64,000 nt of DNA from Candidatus Accumulibacter affinis (GTDB lineage Bacteria > Pseudomonadota > Gammaproteobacteria > Burkholderiales > Rhodocyclaceae). The position numbers and the translations under genes are program-made. The notes beneath the pieces are model-generated. The model made no database searches. It was given only the letters and a program-made list of their open reading frames with translations, and was not told the DNA's origin. Numbering within the stretch: position 1 is the first letter of the stretch; each line of letters opens with the position of its first letter. Location: NCBI GenBank assembly GCA_016713625.1, contig JADJOT010000011.1, forward strand, positions 186,001 to 250,000, written 5' to 3'. This document shows positions 1 through 9,731 of the stretch, in pieces.

Positions 1-2981
1 ACGGTCCCGACCAGCAGCCCGCCAACGATCACCCAGCCAATCTGTTGGCGGCTCTCGGCGCCGGCGCCACTGCCCAGGGCCAGCGGAATCGCACCGAGCA
101 CCATCGCGCCGGTAGTCATCAGGATCGGTCGCAGGCGCAGTTCGGAGGCCTCGATCACTGCATCCCGAACGGCCCGCCCCTGCTCCTGCAACTGATTGGC
201 GAACTCGACGATCAGGATGCCGTGCTTGGTGATCAGACCGACCAGCGTGACCAGCCCGATTTGGCTGTAGACGTTGAGCGTGCCGCCACTCAGCAACAGC
301 GCGAGCAGCGCTCCGGTCATCGACAGCGGTACCGTCAGCATGATGATGAAGGGGTCGCGGAAACTCTCGAACTGGGCGGCCAGCACCAGATAGATGAAGG
401 CCAGTGCGAGCATGAAGGTGAGTGCCAGCGACGACGAGGAGAGCTTGAACTCGCGCGACTGGCCGGCATAGTCGATCGCATAGCCGGCCGGCAGCAGCCG
501 CCCGGCGGTTTCTTCGAGGAACTTCAGCGCCTCTCCCATGGCGTAGCCCGGGGTCAGGTTGGCGGTGATGGTGACCGCCCGCCGCTGGCCGAAGTGATTG
601 AGTTCGCGCGGGCTGACCGTTTCATCGACGCTCAACAGATTGGCCAGCGGGATCATGCTGCCATCCTTGGCGCGAACGAAAATGTCGCGGATGTCGGAAG
701 GCGTCGCCCGATCGGCGTTGGCCACCTGGACGATCACGTCGTACTGCTCGCCTTCGCGCTTGAAGCGGGTGACCTGGCGGCCGCCGAGCATGGTTTCCAG
801 CGTGCGGCCGACGGTTTCGATCTGCACGCCGGTATCCATCGACTTGTCGCGATTGACGATTACCGACAGCTCGGGCTTGTTCAGCTTGAGATCGGTATCG
901 ACGTTGGTGAAGCCCGGGTTCTTCGCCACCTCGTCGAGGATCCTGCCGGTCATCTGCTCGAGTTCGACGTACGACGCCGAGGTCACGATGACGAAGTTGA
1001 TCGGCCGCTCGCGCGGACTCTGACCGAGCGACGGCGGCAGCACCGGAAAGGCCAGCACGCCGGGAATGCCCATGAACTTCGGGAACAGCTCCTTGACCAC
1101 CGCCGCCGAGTTGCGCTTGCGTTCCTTCCAGTCGGCGAGGCCGACAAAGGAGATCCCCTGACTGACCGTAGGGTTGCCGGCGACAACAAAATAGCGCTCG
1201 ACATCGCTGGTGCCGGCATAGATATCTTCGATCTGTCTGGCGTAGCGGTCGGTGTAGTCAAGCGTCGCGCCTTCCGGCCCGAGAAAGACGCCGATGATGA
1301 CGCCGCGGTCTTCGATCGGTGCCAGCTCGGATTTCAGCGCGCCGAGCAGCAACACGTTCGACCCGGCAACCAGCGCAAAGGCCAGCATTACCAGCCAGCG
1401 CCGCGCCAGCGCCGCGGTCAGCGCACGCCGATAGCCGCGCGTCATCGCGTTCAGGAAGTTCTCGACCCAGAGGTAGACCTTGCCGTGTCGGGTCTCGTGC
1501 TTCAGCAGCAGCGAGCACATCATCGGCGACAGGGTCAGTGCCACGAAGCCGGATACCAGCACCGCCCCGGCCAGGGTCAGGGCGAACTCGACGAACAGCT
1601 TGCCGGTGCGCCCGGTCATGAAAGCGACTGGCGCATACACCGCCGCCAGGGTGATGGTCATCGCGACGACCGCGAAGCCGATTTCCTGGGCTCCCTGGAA
1701 GGCCGCCTGGCGCCGCGGCATGCCTTGCTCGATGTGGCGGTAGATGTTCTCGAGCACGACGATCGCGTCGTCGACCACCAGACCGATCGCCAGCACCAGC
1801 GCCAGCAGCGTCAGGGTATTGATCGTGAAGCCAAGCACCAGCATCAGCGCGAAGGCACCGATCAACGAGACCGGGATGGTCACCAGCGGAATCAGGGTCG
1901 CCCGGAAGTTGCGCAGAAACACGAAAATGATCAGCAGCACCAGCAGCATCGCCTCGCCGATGGTCTTGAATACCGCATCGATCGAACGGTCGATGAACAC
2001 CGACGAGTCGTAGGCGATGTTGGCAGTCATTCCCGGCGGCAGTTCGCTGATCACCTTCGGCAGCTCGGCACGCAGCGCGCGCGACAGTTCCAGCGGATTG
2101 GCCGTGGCCTGCTTGATGACCCCCAGGGCGACCGCCGGCCGGCCGTTGAAACGCACGCTGCTGCGCTCGGAAGCGGCGCCGATTTCGACCCGGCCAAGGT
2201 CGGCGATGCGCACCGGGTAGCTGCCCTTGGCATCGACCGCCTGCTTGACGATGATCTCGGCGAACTGCGCCGGTTCGGTCAGGTCGGTGCGCGCGACCAC
2301 CGAAAACTCGCGGCTCTCGCTTTCGATGCGGCCCGCCGGCACCTCGACGTTCTGCCGCCGCAAGGCATCCTCGACATCCTGCGGTGTCAGATTGAAGGCG
2401 GCCAGGCGATCGCGATCGAGCCAGATGCGCATCGCAAACTTGCGCTCGCCGAAGACGCGCACGTCGGCGGCGCCGGGCAGCGTCTGCAGGCGCGGCTTGA
2501 CGATGCGGTTGGCAAAGTCGGTGACTTCGAGCGCCGAATGCTGGTCGGAAGAAAAAGCGATCCAGATGATCGGATTGGCGTCGGCCTCGACCTTGGCAAT
2601 CACCGGCTCGTCGATGTCCGTCGGCAGCTTGTTGCGAACTCGCGAGACACGGTCGCGCACATCCGATGCCGCCGAGTCCGGATTCCGTTCGAGCTTGAAG
2701 CGCACCGAGATCTGGCTGTTCTCCTGGCGAGAAATCGAGGTGATGACATCGACACCCTCGATGCCGGCCAGCGAATCTTCGAGCGGCTTGCTGATCTGCG
2801 ACTCGACGATCTCGGCCGAGGCGCCGCGATAGGTGGTATCGACGGTCACCACCGGTTCATCGATCTTCGGGTATTCGCGAACCGGCAGGCGGGTGTAGGA
2901 GACCAGTCCGATCAGCATGATGGCCAGCGAAAGCACCGTCGCAAAAACCGGGCGACGAATGCACAGATCGGAAATCTTCAT
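1..2981 (-). CDS. RND multidrug efflux permease, AcrB/HAE1 family (3' end outside window)
   Basis: Inner-membrane proton-driven drug efflux pump of the resistance-nodulation-division superfamily. The minus-strand translation begins MKISDLCIRRPVFATVLSLA, the usual RND start in which a cytoplasmic stub leads into TM1. It continues without a stop for about 993 residues to the window edge. Visible family features are the first periplasmic porter domain (IAKVEADANPIIWIAF region), the long TM2-TM6 block around residues 335-480 with the TM4 motif LALVLAIGLVVDDAIVVLEN containing the conserved proton-relay Asp pair, and the second hydrophobic block near the C-terminus (LTFMLALAFIYLVLAAQFES). The family is usually 1020-1050 residues, so only a few dozen are missing. 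Its ATG overlaps the stop of the adaptor gene by 4 bp, so the two are translationally coupled. Substrate cannot be told from sequence. Confidence 0.95.
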   Translation of the reverse strand, partial: MKISDLCIRRPVFATVLSLAIMLIGLVSYTRLPVREYPKIDEPVVTVDTTYRGASAEIVESQISKPLEDSLAGIEGVDVITSISRQENSQISVRFKLERNPDSAASDVRDRVSRVRNKLPTDIDEPVIAKVEADANPIIWIAFSSDQHSALEVTDFANRIVKPRLQTLPGAADVRVFGERKFAMRIWLDRDRLAAFNLTPQDVEDALRRQNVEVPAGRIESESREFSVVARTDLTEPAQFAEIIVKQAVDAKGSYPVRIADLGRVEIGAASERSSVRFNGRPAVALGVIKQATANPLELSRALRAELPKVISELPPGMTANIAYDSSVFIDRSIDAVFKTIGEAMLLVLLIIFVFLRNFRATLIPLVTIPVSLIGAFALMLVLGFTINTLTLLALVLAIGLVVDDAIVVLENIYRHIEQGMPRRQAAFQGAQEIGFAVVAMTITLAAVYAPVAFMTGRTGKLFVEFALTLAGAVLVSGFVALTLSPMMCSLLLKHETRHGKVYLWVENFLNAMTRGYRRALTAALARRWLVMLAFALVAGSNVLLLGALKSELAPIEDRGVIIGVFLGPEGATLDYTDRYARQIEDIYAGTSDVERYFVVAGNPTVSQGISFVGLADWKERKRNSAAVVKELFPKFMGIPGVLAFPVLPPSLGQSPRERPINFVIVTSASYVELEQMTGRILDEVAKNPGFTNVDTDLKLNKPELSVIVNRDKSMDTGVQIETVGRTLETMLGGRQVTRFKREGEQYDVIVQVANADRATPSDIRDIFVRAKDGSMIPLANLLSVDETVSPRELNHFGQRRAVTITANLTPGYAMGEALKFLEETAGRLLPAGYAIDYAGQSREFKLSSSSLALTFMLALAFIYLVLAAQFESFRDPFIIMLTVPLSMTGALLALLLSGGTLNVYSQIGLVTLVGLITKHGILIVEFANQLQEQGRAVRDAVIEASELRLRPILMTTGAMVLGAIPLALGSGAGAESRQQIGWVIVGGLLVGT

Positions 2982-4132
2982 TTGCCCGGCCCGGATGGCG
3001 CTGCCGCTGGCGCGACGGGAGCCCCTTCGCTGATGGCGCGAACGGCCACACCGTCGCGCAGCTTCATCTGCCCGGCGGTGACGACCTCGTCACCGGCGCT
3101 CAAGCCCTCGACCACCTCGACCTGGGCATCCCGCCGCAAGCCGGTTCGGATCGGCGTGCGTTTCGCCTGGCCATCGACGAGGCGATAGACGTAAGGCGAT
3201 TTGCTGTCCGGAATCAGCGCCTGTTCGGGAATCAGCAGGACATTGTTGCGTTGCTCGAAAATCAGCCGCACGCGCACGAACATGCCCGGGCGCAGGCGCC
3301 CCTCGCCGTTCGGCAGGCGGGCGCGCAGCGAAATGGCGCGGCCACCGGCCTCGACCAGCGGATTGATCGCGTCGAGCACCGCCGTGAAAACCTGGCCCGG
3401 CAGCGCGTCGCTGGAGACCTCCAGCTGCTGCCCGGGCCGGAGCTGCGACAGGTAGGATTCGGGCAGGCGGAAATCGATCTTCAGCGTCCCGATGTCCTCG
3501 ATATTCACCAGCTCCTGCCCTTCCTTGACGTAGTCGCCAACACTGACGTTGCGAATTCCGACGATGCCCGAAAACGGCGCGCGGATGCGCGTCTTGTCGA
3601 ATTTCGCCTGCGCCAGCGCGAGAGCCGCCTCCTGGACCTTGAGTGCCGCCTGCGTGTTGTCGAGCGCCTGCTGGCTGATGAACTTCTTGGCGAAAAGGTC
3701 CTGGTTGCGCTGCTGATTGGCCTGCGCGAGCCCCAGACTGGCGCGCGCCTGATCAAGCTCGGCCGCCTGCGTCGCGGCATCGAGCGCGAGCAGCAAGGAG
3801 TCCTTGCTCACCGCTACCCCGTCGCGAAAATTGATCGACGCGATGCGACCCGCCGTCTCGGGGCGCAGGACCACCGACTCGTTCGAACGTAGCGAACCGA
3901 CGGCGGTGGCATCCAGGGCCAGCTCGGCAGCCAGCACGCGCGCGGTTTCCACCCGCAGCGGCTGCCCTCCGGGCGGGCCGGCAGGGGCGCCCGGCCGCCC
4001 GGCCGCAGCACCCGGGGGCGTCACGGGCGAGCCGAGTGGCTCGCGGAAACTCGTATAGGCAAAGTAGCCAAGCCCGATCAGACCAGCCAGCACCACAGCC
4101 AGGACCAGAAATCGCGTGTTCCTGCGCGACAT
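2978..4132 (-). CDS. RND efflux periplasmic adaptor (membrane fusion protein)
   Basis: Adaptor linking the downstream RND permease to an outer-membrane channel. An N-terminal signal anchor (RFLVLAVVLAGLIGLGYFAY) is followed by a Gly/Pro-rich spacer. Next come a barrel-sandwich/lipoyl half (RPETAGRIASINFRDGVAVS), an alpha-helical hairpin rich in Ala and Gln (about residues 110-170), the second lipoyl half (IRAPFSGIVGIRNVSVGDYV) and a beta-barrel/proximal domain with VEGLSAGDEVVTAGQMKLRDG. Length (384 aa) fits the family. The open frame begins at an ATG at 4144. However, the only Shine-Dalgarno-like GGGAG touches that ATG directly and is 12 nt from the ATG at 4132, which is preferred here. No outer-membrane factor gene follows inside the window, so a TolC-like partner may be encoded elsewhere. 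Confidence 0.93.
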   Translation of the reverse strand: MSRRNTRFLVLAVVLAGLIGLGYFAYTSFREPLGSPVTPPGAAAGRPGAPAGPPGGQPLRVETARVLAAELALDATAVGSLRSNESVVLRPETAGRIASINFRDGVAVSKDSLLLALDAATQAAELDQARASLGLAQANQQRNQDLFAKKFISQQALDNTQAALKVQEAALALAQAKFDKTRIRAPFSGIVGIRNVSVGDYVKEGQELVNIEDIGTLKIDFRLPESYLSQLRPGQQLEVSSDALPGQVFTAVLDAINPLVEAGGRAISLRARLPNGEGRLRPGMFVRVRLIFEQRNNVLLIPEQALIPDSKSPYVYRLVDGQAKRTPIRTGLRRDAQVEVVEGLSAGDEVVTAGQMKLRDGVAVRAISEGAPVAPAAAPSGPGK

Positions 4133-4477
4133 AACAATCCACATCTCCCGCCGTAGCGGGTAAGCAAAGGGAATTCAACCCCGCCGGGCCAAACACCCAG
4201 GCAGGCGGCCAAGTGTAACGAAGCCCAAGCAGATGTGAAACCATGAACATCGCCGTCGATCGCATAAATCACCCGGCACGTTCCGTCACCTTTGAGCACG
4301 GCGGCTGTATACATGAGGTTTTGCCGGGGAAAATTGGCATTCAGGGGGCATTTCCTGATGCAAGTCGTGCAGGTGCGGTGATAAAGTCCGGCGTGCAGTG
4401 GTCGTCAACCATCTGTAGATATTCTGACCACCCGCTCGATTTCCCAGTGCGTCGGTCACTTGAAAGGAAGTTGGTCA
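4133..4477. other. intergenic region between divergent genes
   Basis: About 345 bp between the divergent efflux operon and the small plus-strand gene. It should contain promoters for both directions. No convincing hairpin, repeat or additional coding frame was seen; the open frames crossing it lack family resemblance. Confidence 0.5.
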
Positions 4478-4813
4478 ATGAGGATTCCAGCGGAAGCAAT
4501 CCCGCCTGTTGCAAACCTGGGCAAGGAACTCGAAGGGAACCGCAAGGCAGAACCGGTGGGCAGTTCGGCCCGGCTCGCCAACGAGCTCTCGACAGCGCCG
4601 CACGACCAGGCGCCACCCTCTGCCAAGCAGGAACAACGCGGGCAGCCGACAGGCGAGGGTACCGTTGATCCACGACAGGCGAGCGAGGCACTGCCCGTTG
4701 AGCGCAGACAGGCCGAGCGCCGTTCCGAAAACCGGCCGGTGATGCTCGATACGCGCTCGAATCGTGGTCGTCGGCGATCCGCCGGCGAGCTGCGCATCAA
4801 CATCAAGGTTTGA
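4478..4813 (+). CDS. small arginine-rich hypothetical protein
   Basis: A 111-residue polar protein with no signal peptide or membrane segment. The N-terminal two thirds are rich in Ala, Pro, Gln and Glu and look disordered. The C-terminal part carries an RR-rich stretch (VERRQAERRSENRPVMLDTR, then GRRRS). I recall similar RRxxRR...PVxLDTRS tails in small betaproteobacterial proteins of unknown function, but cannot name the family. The ATG at 4478 is chosen because AAGGAAG lies 7 nt upstream; an in-frame TTG at 4460 has no such site. It stands alone between the efflux operon and the OmpA gene. Confidence 0.6.
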   Translation: MRIPAEAIPPVANLGKELEGNRKAEPVGSSARLANELSTAPHDQAPPSAKQEQRGQPTGEGTVDPRQASEALPVERRQAERRSENRPVMLDTRSNRGRRRSAGELRINIKV

Positions 4814-4865
4814 CCGTTGTATTCTGCCAACACCCGAAGATAGCCAAGCGATCAGGATATTTCAT

Positions 4866-4893
4866 TTTACTGGAGTAAATTTACTGGAGTAAA
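4866..4893 (+). promoter_or_regulatory. tandem 14-bp inverted-repeat operator candidate upstream of OmpA gene
   Basis: The 14-mer TTTACTGGAGTAAA occurs twice back to back (4866-4879 and 4880-4893). Each copy is an inverted repeat, TTTACT and AGTAAA around a GG centre. The pair ends about 17 bp before a TAGAAT (4910-4915) that could serve as a -10 box. It lies 153 bp before the OmpA start codon. This layout suggests binding of two regulator dimers at the -35 region. The regulator is unknown. Confidence 0.55.
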
Positions 4894-5046
4894 CCCTTTT
4901 CCCGTGCAGTAGAATATCCCCACGATTCGGCAATCTGAATCGGCTATACCTCATTGCCTGGGGGCATGAACACTCTGTGTGAGGCTATCGGTCTCTGCAC
5001 GCAGGTTCTCAGGATCGTTCATTCTTGGTAAGGAAGGGATTTAGAC

Positions 5047-6198
5047 ATGAAACCAACTAGGGGCAAGGCAATGAAGAAGACTTTGAAGAAGACTTTGCAC
5101 ACCGCTATCGCTGGCCTGCTCGTTCTCGCACCACTGGCCGCCGCTGCGCAGGACTCCGGCTACATGCCGTGGGACGGTTCCGGGCAAGGCTTCGACAATC
5201 GCTGGTACGTCGCGCCGTTTGGCAGCTACACCTGGGCCGACAGCGAGCGGGTCGCGAAAGACGGTTGGGGCGGGGGCATCAACCTCGGCAAGAACCTCAA
5301 CAAGTGGTGGAACCTCGAGTTCTCGGCCCAATATGAGCAGCTCGACGGCGAGAGCGTACTTGGTCCGATTGCTCACGGTAACTACAAGAACTGGAACTTA
5401 GGCTTAGACGCATTGCTGTTCTTCAACCGCAGCGCCGGCTATGAAGCGAACCCGGGCTTCCAGCCCTTCGTGGTGTTCGGCGTTGGCGGCATTCAAGACC
5501 GAGTTGATAGCACCTGGTTGTTGAGCGGCAGCTCCACCTGGAGCTGGACGGCGAATGCCGGTGCCGGTTTCCTCTACCACTTCAACGACCGGGTTGCGGC
5601 GCGCGTCGATGGCCGCTATCGCTGGGACGACAACAAGGGCGGCTATGGTTGGGGCGGCAACTTCGGCGACTGGGTCGCCACCGTCGGCGTGCAGATCGCC
5701 CTCGGCGACAAGCCGCGTCCGCCAGCACCGCCGCCGGCACCGCTACCTGTCGCTGCTCGGGCTGCGCCGCCACCACCGCCGCCCGCGGCGCCGGTCACGC
5801 GCACCTTCGAGTTCTCTGCTGACGGCATGTTTGCTTTCGGTAGCTCGACTCTCACCCCGGTGGGCAAGAGCCGCGTCGACAACTTCATCAAGGGCTTCCG
5901 CGAGTCCGCCTTGACCGTGACGGCGGTGAAGATCATCGGCCATACCGACCCGATAGGGTCGGAAGCGTTCAACCAGACGCTGTCGGACAAGCGCGCAAAG
6001 ACGGTCGCCGACTACATGGTTACACAGGGAGTATCGCAGTCGATCATCACCACCGCGGGTGCCGGAGAATCGCAACTGAAGATCACCGAGGCCGAGTGCA
6101 AGGCGCAAGGCAAGGCCAAGACCCGCCAGGCGCTGATCGATTGCTTTGCGCTCAACCGTCGCATCGAGGCGCAAGTCACCGGTACGAAGAAAAACTAG
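5047..6198 (+). CDS. OmpA-family outer membrane protein
   Basis: Outer-membrane beta-barrel protein that tethers the membrane to peptidoglycan. It has a signal peptide (KKTLHTAIAGLLVLAPLAAAAQ). About 190 residues of aromatic, alternating-polarity barrel sequence follow. Then comes a Pro/Ala-rich hinge (about residues 222-250) and a C-terminal OmpA-like domain with the FAFGSSTLTPVG opening, HTDPIGS, and the peptidoglycan-binding helix NQTLSDKRAKTVADYM. The Arg pair in ALNRRIEAQV near the end is also typical. AGGAAGGG lies 8 nt before the ATG at 5047. A second ATG at 5071 would give a more standard signal peptide. It is followed at once by a strong terminator and is probably monocistronic. The tandem inverted repeat upstream suggests specific regulation. 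Confidence 0.93.
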   Translation: MKPTRGKAMKKTLKKTLHTAIAGLLVLAPLAAAAQDSGYMPWDGSGQGFDNRWYVAPFGSYTWADSERVAKDGWGGGINLGKNLNKWWNLEFSAQYEQLDGESVLGPIAHGNYKNWNLGLDALLFFNRSAGYEANPGFQPFVVFGVGGIQDRVDSTWLLSGSSTWSWTANAGAGFLYHFNDRVAARVDGRYRWDDNKGGYGWGGNFGDWVATVGVQIALGDKPRPPAPPPAPLPVAARAAPPPPPPAAPVTRTFEFSADGMFAFGSSTLTPVGKSRVDNFIKGFRESALTVTAVKIIGHTDPIGSEAFNQTLSDKRAKTVADYMVTQGVSQSIITTAGAGESQLKITEAECKAQGKAKTRQALIDCFALNRRIEAQVTGTKKN

Positions 6199-6237
6199 GC
6201 TGTAGTTCCCTCGGGCTCGACGCGAGCCTTTTCGAGA

Positions 6238-6260
6238 GCCCCGTTCGCGGGGCTTTTTTT
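6238..6260 (+). terminator. rho-independent terminator after the OmpA gene
   Basis: Stem GCCCC / GGGGC around GTTCGC (6238-6253), followed by seven T residues. It starts 40 bp after the OmpA stop codon. Confidence 0.85.
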
Positions 6261-6299
6261 GTTGGGAGCCACGCTGCGCCTGGCGAGACGCCCTATGAG

Positions 6300-7057
6300 C
6301 TAGGTCTTGAGCCGGTACCCGGTTTTGAAGATCCAGGCCACGATGGCCAGAAATATCGCCAGGAAGACGACGGTCATGGCGAGGCTGATGCCGACGCCAA
6401 CATCGGCAACATCGTAGAAGCTCCAGCGGAAACCACTAACCAGATAGACGACGGGATTGAACAAGGTGATCGTCTGCCAGATCGGCGGCAGCATACTGAT
6501 CGAGTAGAAGCTGCCGCCAAGGAAGGTCAGGGGCGTGATGATCAGCAGTGGCACGAGTTGCAGCTTCTCGAAATTGTCGGCCCAGATGCCGATGATGAAG
6601 CCGAACAGACTGAAGGTGACCGCCGTGAGCACCAGGAAAAGAAGCATCCAGAAGGGATGCGCGACCTGGATCGGCACGAACAGGCCGGCTGTCGCCAGGA
6701 TGATCAGGCCGAGCACGAGCGACTTCGTTGCCGCTGCCCCGACATAACTGGCCGCGATCTCGAGATAGGAAATGGGAGCTGACAGCAACTCGTAGATCGT
6801 CCCCGTGAAACGTGGAAAGTAGATGCCGAATGAGGCGTTGGAAACGCTCTGTGTCAGGAGCGACAACATGATCAGCCCCGGCACGATGAAGGCGCCATAG
6901 CTGATGCCGTCGACCTCAGCGATGCGCGAGCCGATCGCGGCACCGAAGACGACAAAATACAAGGAGGTCGAAATCACCGGCGAGACGACGCTCTGCAGCA
7001 GCGTGCGGCGGGTGCGCGCCATCTCGAAGAGGTAAATTGCACGCATCGCAGGCAGGT

Positions 7058-7061
<4 letters not shown>
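6300..7061 (-). CDS. yadH: ABC-2 type exporter permease, YadH-like
   Basis: Inner-membrane subunit of a two-gene ABC exporter. The 253-residue protein has about six hydrophobic segments and the ABC-2 hallmark region PLTFLGGSFYSISMLPPIWQ before the last two helices. The opening MRAIYLFEMARTRRTLLQSV and the full length match the YadH family of E. coli. Its ATG overlaps the stop of the ATPase gene by 4 bp. Substrate is unknown in this family. Confidence 0.9.
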
Positions 7062-7984
<923 letters not shown>

Positions 7985-8090
7985 CAGCGCGACGATAGCA
8001 GATAGTGGCCGCTTGTTGGCGATGTCAGGGATGCGCACCATACTCCCGGGCAACGCACGGGTGCTTTCGGGTGCTCTGGCGGCCTTGAGC

Positions 8091-8219
8091 GTGAAGCATG
8101 TCGTCAGGCGTTGGAGCGGTTTCGGTGAATTCGCGCGAAAGGCGCCGTACTTCTCCGGTGCGCTCATTCTGCTCGTTGGCCTTTACCTGGGCTATCAAGG
8201 GCTACAAGGGCTGGCGTGA
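8091..8219 (+). pseudogene. remnant of a membrane transporter C-terminus (RcnA/NicO-like)
   Basis: The plus strand encodes about 42 residues ending in FARKAPYFSGALILLVGLYL and a short YQG tail before a TGA. This is a well-formed final transmembrane helix with the preceding basic loop, reminiscent of nickel/cobalt exporters of the RcnA/NicO type. Nothing upstream in this frame supplies the rest; the space is occupied by the divergent yadG gene. I therefore read it as a truncated leftover. The family assignment is from memory and uncertain. Confidence 0.35.
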
Positions 8220-8438
8220 TACGTCCCTGACCTCACCGCCTCCCTCCAGGCCGGCCGCCAGGGACGAACCGTGCCGCCATTGCGCGTCATTTCGCCACGG
8301 GCGCGCAGGAAAAGCCTCGCCCGGGGAATGCGTCAGCGCTGACAAGACCGGCTTCGTATTGCCCGTTCCCCAGCAGACAGGCATACTGGCGAGTGCGTTC
8401 TGCCAGCTTGTGTTCCCGGACCTGCGCCGGCTGACCCC

Positions 8439-8489
8439 AACGGTCATGGCTCCTGGCAGCCAACCCAGGTGATGAATGCCATGACCGTC
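8439..8489. repeat. inverted repeat AACGGTCATGGC / GCCATGACCGT (copy 1)
   Basis: Left arm AACGGTCATGGC at 8439-8450 and right arm GCCATGACCGT at 8478-8488, an 11-bp perfect match. A 27-nt spacer separates the arms. The same arms occur at 43263-43312 with almost the same spacing, so this is a two-copy intergenic element in the window. Confidence 0.6.
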
Positions 8490-8507
8490 CCCGGCCTTGC
8501 AGGGCGC

Positions 8508-8529
8508 ATTCCGGCTCGCAAGCCGGAAT
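8508..8529. repeat. perfect 9-bp hairpin
   Basis: ATTCCGGCT (8508-8516), loop CGCA, AGCCGGAAT (8521-8529). There is no T tract after it in either direction, so it is not a canonical terminator. A REP-like or structural role is possible. Confidence 0.5.
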
Positions 8530-8649
8530 TGCTCGTCGGGCACGGAGCATGCTGCGTGGATTCCCCGGTTCCCCCCCGCCCCCACAAGCCGGCGGGGGGG
8601 TTCGTGAGTCGCTTGCGCGACTTTCACAGTAAGTGGAGTGAGTGAAATC

Positions 8650-9668
8650 GTGAACCTTATAAACAAGAAATTCGTTCTGGCTTCCCGTCCAGATGGTGAG
8701 CCCAGCGCAGACAACTTCCGACTCGTCGAAGCGCCGCTGCCGGCCCTGGTCGACGGTCAGGTGCTGGTCAGAAACCACTACCTTAGTCTCGACCCCTACA
8801 TGCGCGGCCGCATGAACGAGGGCAAGAGCTACGCATCGCCGCAGCCGCTGAACGAAGTGATGATCGGCGGTACGGTCGGCGAGGTGGTCGATTCGCGCAG
8901 TGCTGACTTTCCGGTCGGTGATGCGGTCGTCGGCATGGGTGGCTGGCAGGAGTACCTGCTGGTCGATGCGCATGCGCGCGGCGTGCTGCAGAAGGTCGAT
9001 TGCTCGCGCATTCCGCTTTCGGCCTACCTCGGCGCGGTCGGCATGCCGGGGATCACCGCCTGGTACGGGCTGGTGAAGATCCTTGCGCCGAAGGCGGGTG
9101 AAACGGTGGTCGTCTCGGCGGCCAGCGGCGCCGTCGGCAGCGTCGTCGGCCAGTTGGCCAGGCTCGCGGCTGTCGCGTCGTCGGAACCGCCGGTGGGCCG
9201 GAGAAATGTCGCGCAGTGGTCGAGGACTACGGCTTCGATGCGTGTATCGACTACCGGCAGCATGCGGAGCTGAAATCGCTCGTGGCGGCATTCAAGGAGG
9301 CGTGTCCGGATGGCATCGACGCTTACTTCGAGAACGTCGGCGGCAGAATCCTCGACGCCGTGATGCTCCGCTGCAATGCCTTTGCGCGCATTGCCATGTG
9401 CGGCATGATCGCCGGCTACAACGGCGAGGCGATCCCGATGGGCGCGCCGCAGCTGATCCTGGTGAACCGGATGAAGGTGGAAGGATTCATCGTCAGCGAA
9501 CATATGGAAGTGTGGCCCGAGGCGCTTGGGGAACTCGGCACGCTGGTCGCCAGCGGCAAGCTGAAGTACCGCGAGAGCATCGCACAGGGCATCGAGAGCG
9601 CGCCGGCTGCCTTCATCGGCCTGCTCAAGGGCCGCAACTTCGGCAAGCAGCTTGTCCGGCTAATTTGA
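8650..9668 (+). pseudogene. NADP-dependent medium-chain oxidoreductase, CurA-type (frameshifted)
   Basis: Zinc-free MDR-family reductase of the alkenal/curcumin reductase type. The first frame gives the N-terminal domain (SLDPYMRGRMNEGKSYASP, MPGITAWYGL) and the cofactor loop VVVSAASGAVGSVVGQLARL, then loses homology. The expected continuation (GCRVVG, then GGPEKC and VVEDYGFDACIDY) is read one frame over, from 9168 to the TGA at 9666-9668. One missing base near 9166-9168 restores a full-length protein of about 339 residues. The GTG at 8650 is 11 nt after GGAG and gives the usual NLINKKFVLASRP opening; the frame is open from 8638. Without correction the product is truncated and loses much of its cofactor domain. 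It lies directly ahead of the AidB-type gene. Confidence 0.85.
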
Positions 9669-9731
9669 AAGCGTGCCCGCGCGGGGTTATTGCAAAAATG
9701 ACGCATCGTAGCTGAAAGAATCGAGGAAACC

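Larger units (their letters stand above)
8220..8637. other. hairpin-rich noncoding region
   Basis: About 420 bp without a convincing gene. It contains two inverted repeats listed separately (8439-8489 and 8508-8529) and a long C run followed by a G run near 8567-8600 that could also fold. It may be degraded sequence linked to the transporter remnant on its left. Confidence 0.5.

Noticed and set aside
45..3188. Plus-strand open frame of 1047 codons
   Set aside because: It is the antisense shadow of the RND permease and adaptor. Its Asp/Arg/Gln/His-rich composition has no domain, while the opposite strand gives a clear RND pump.
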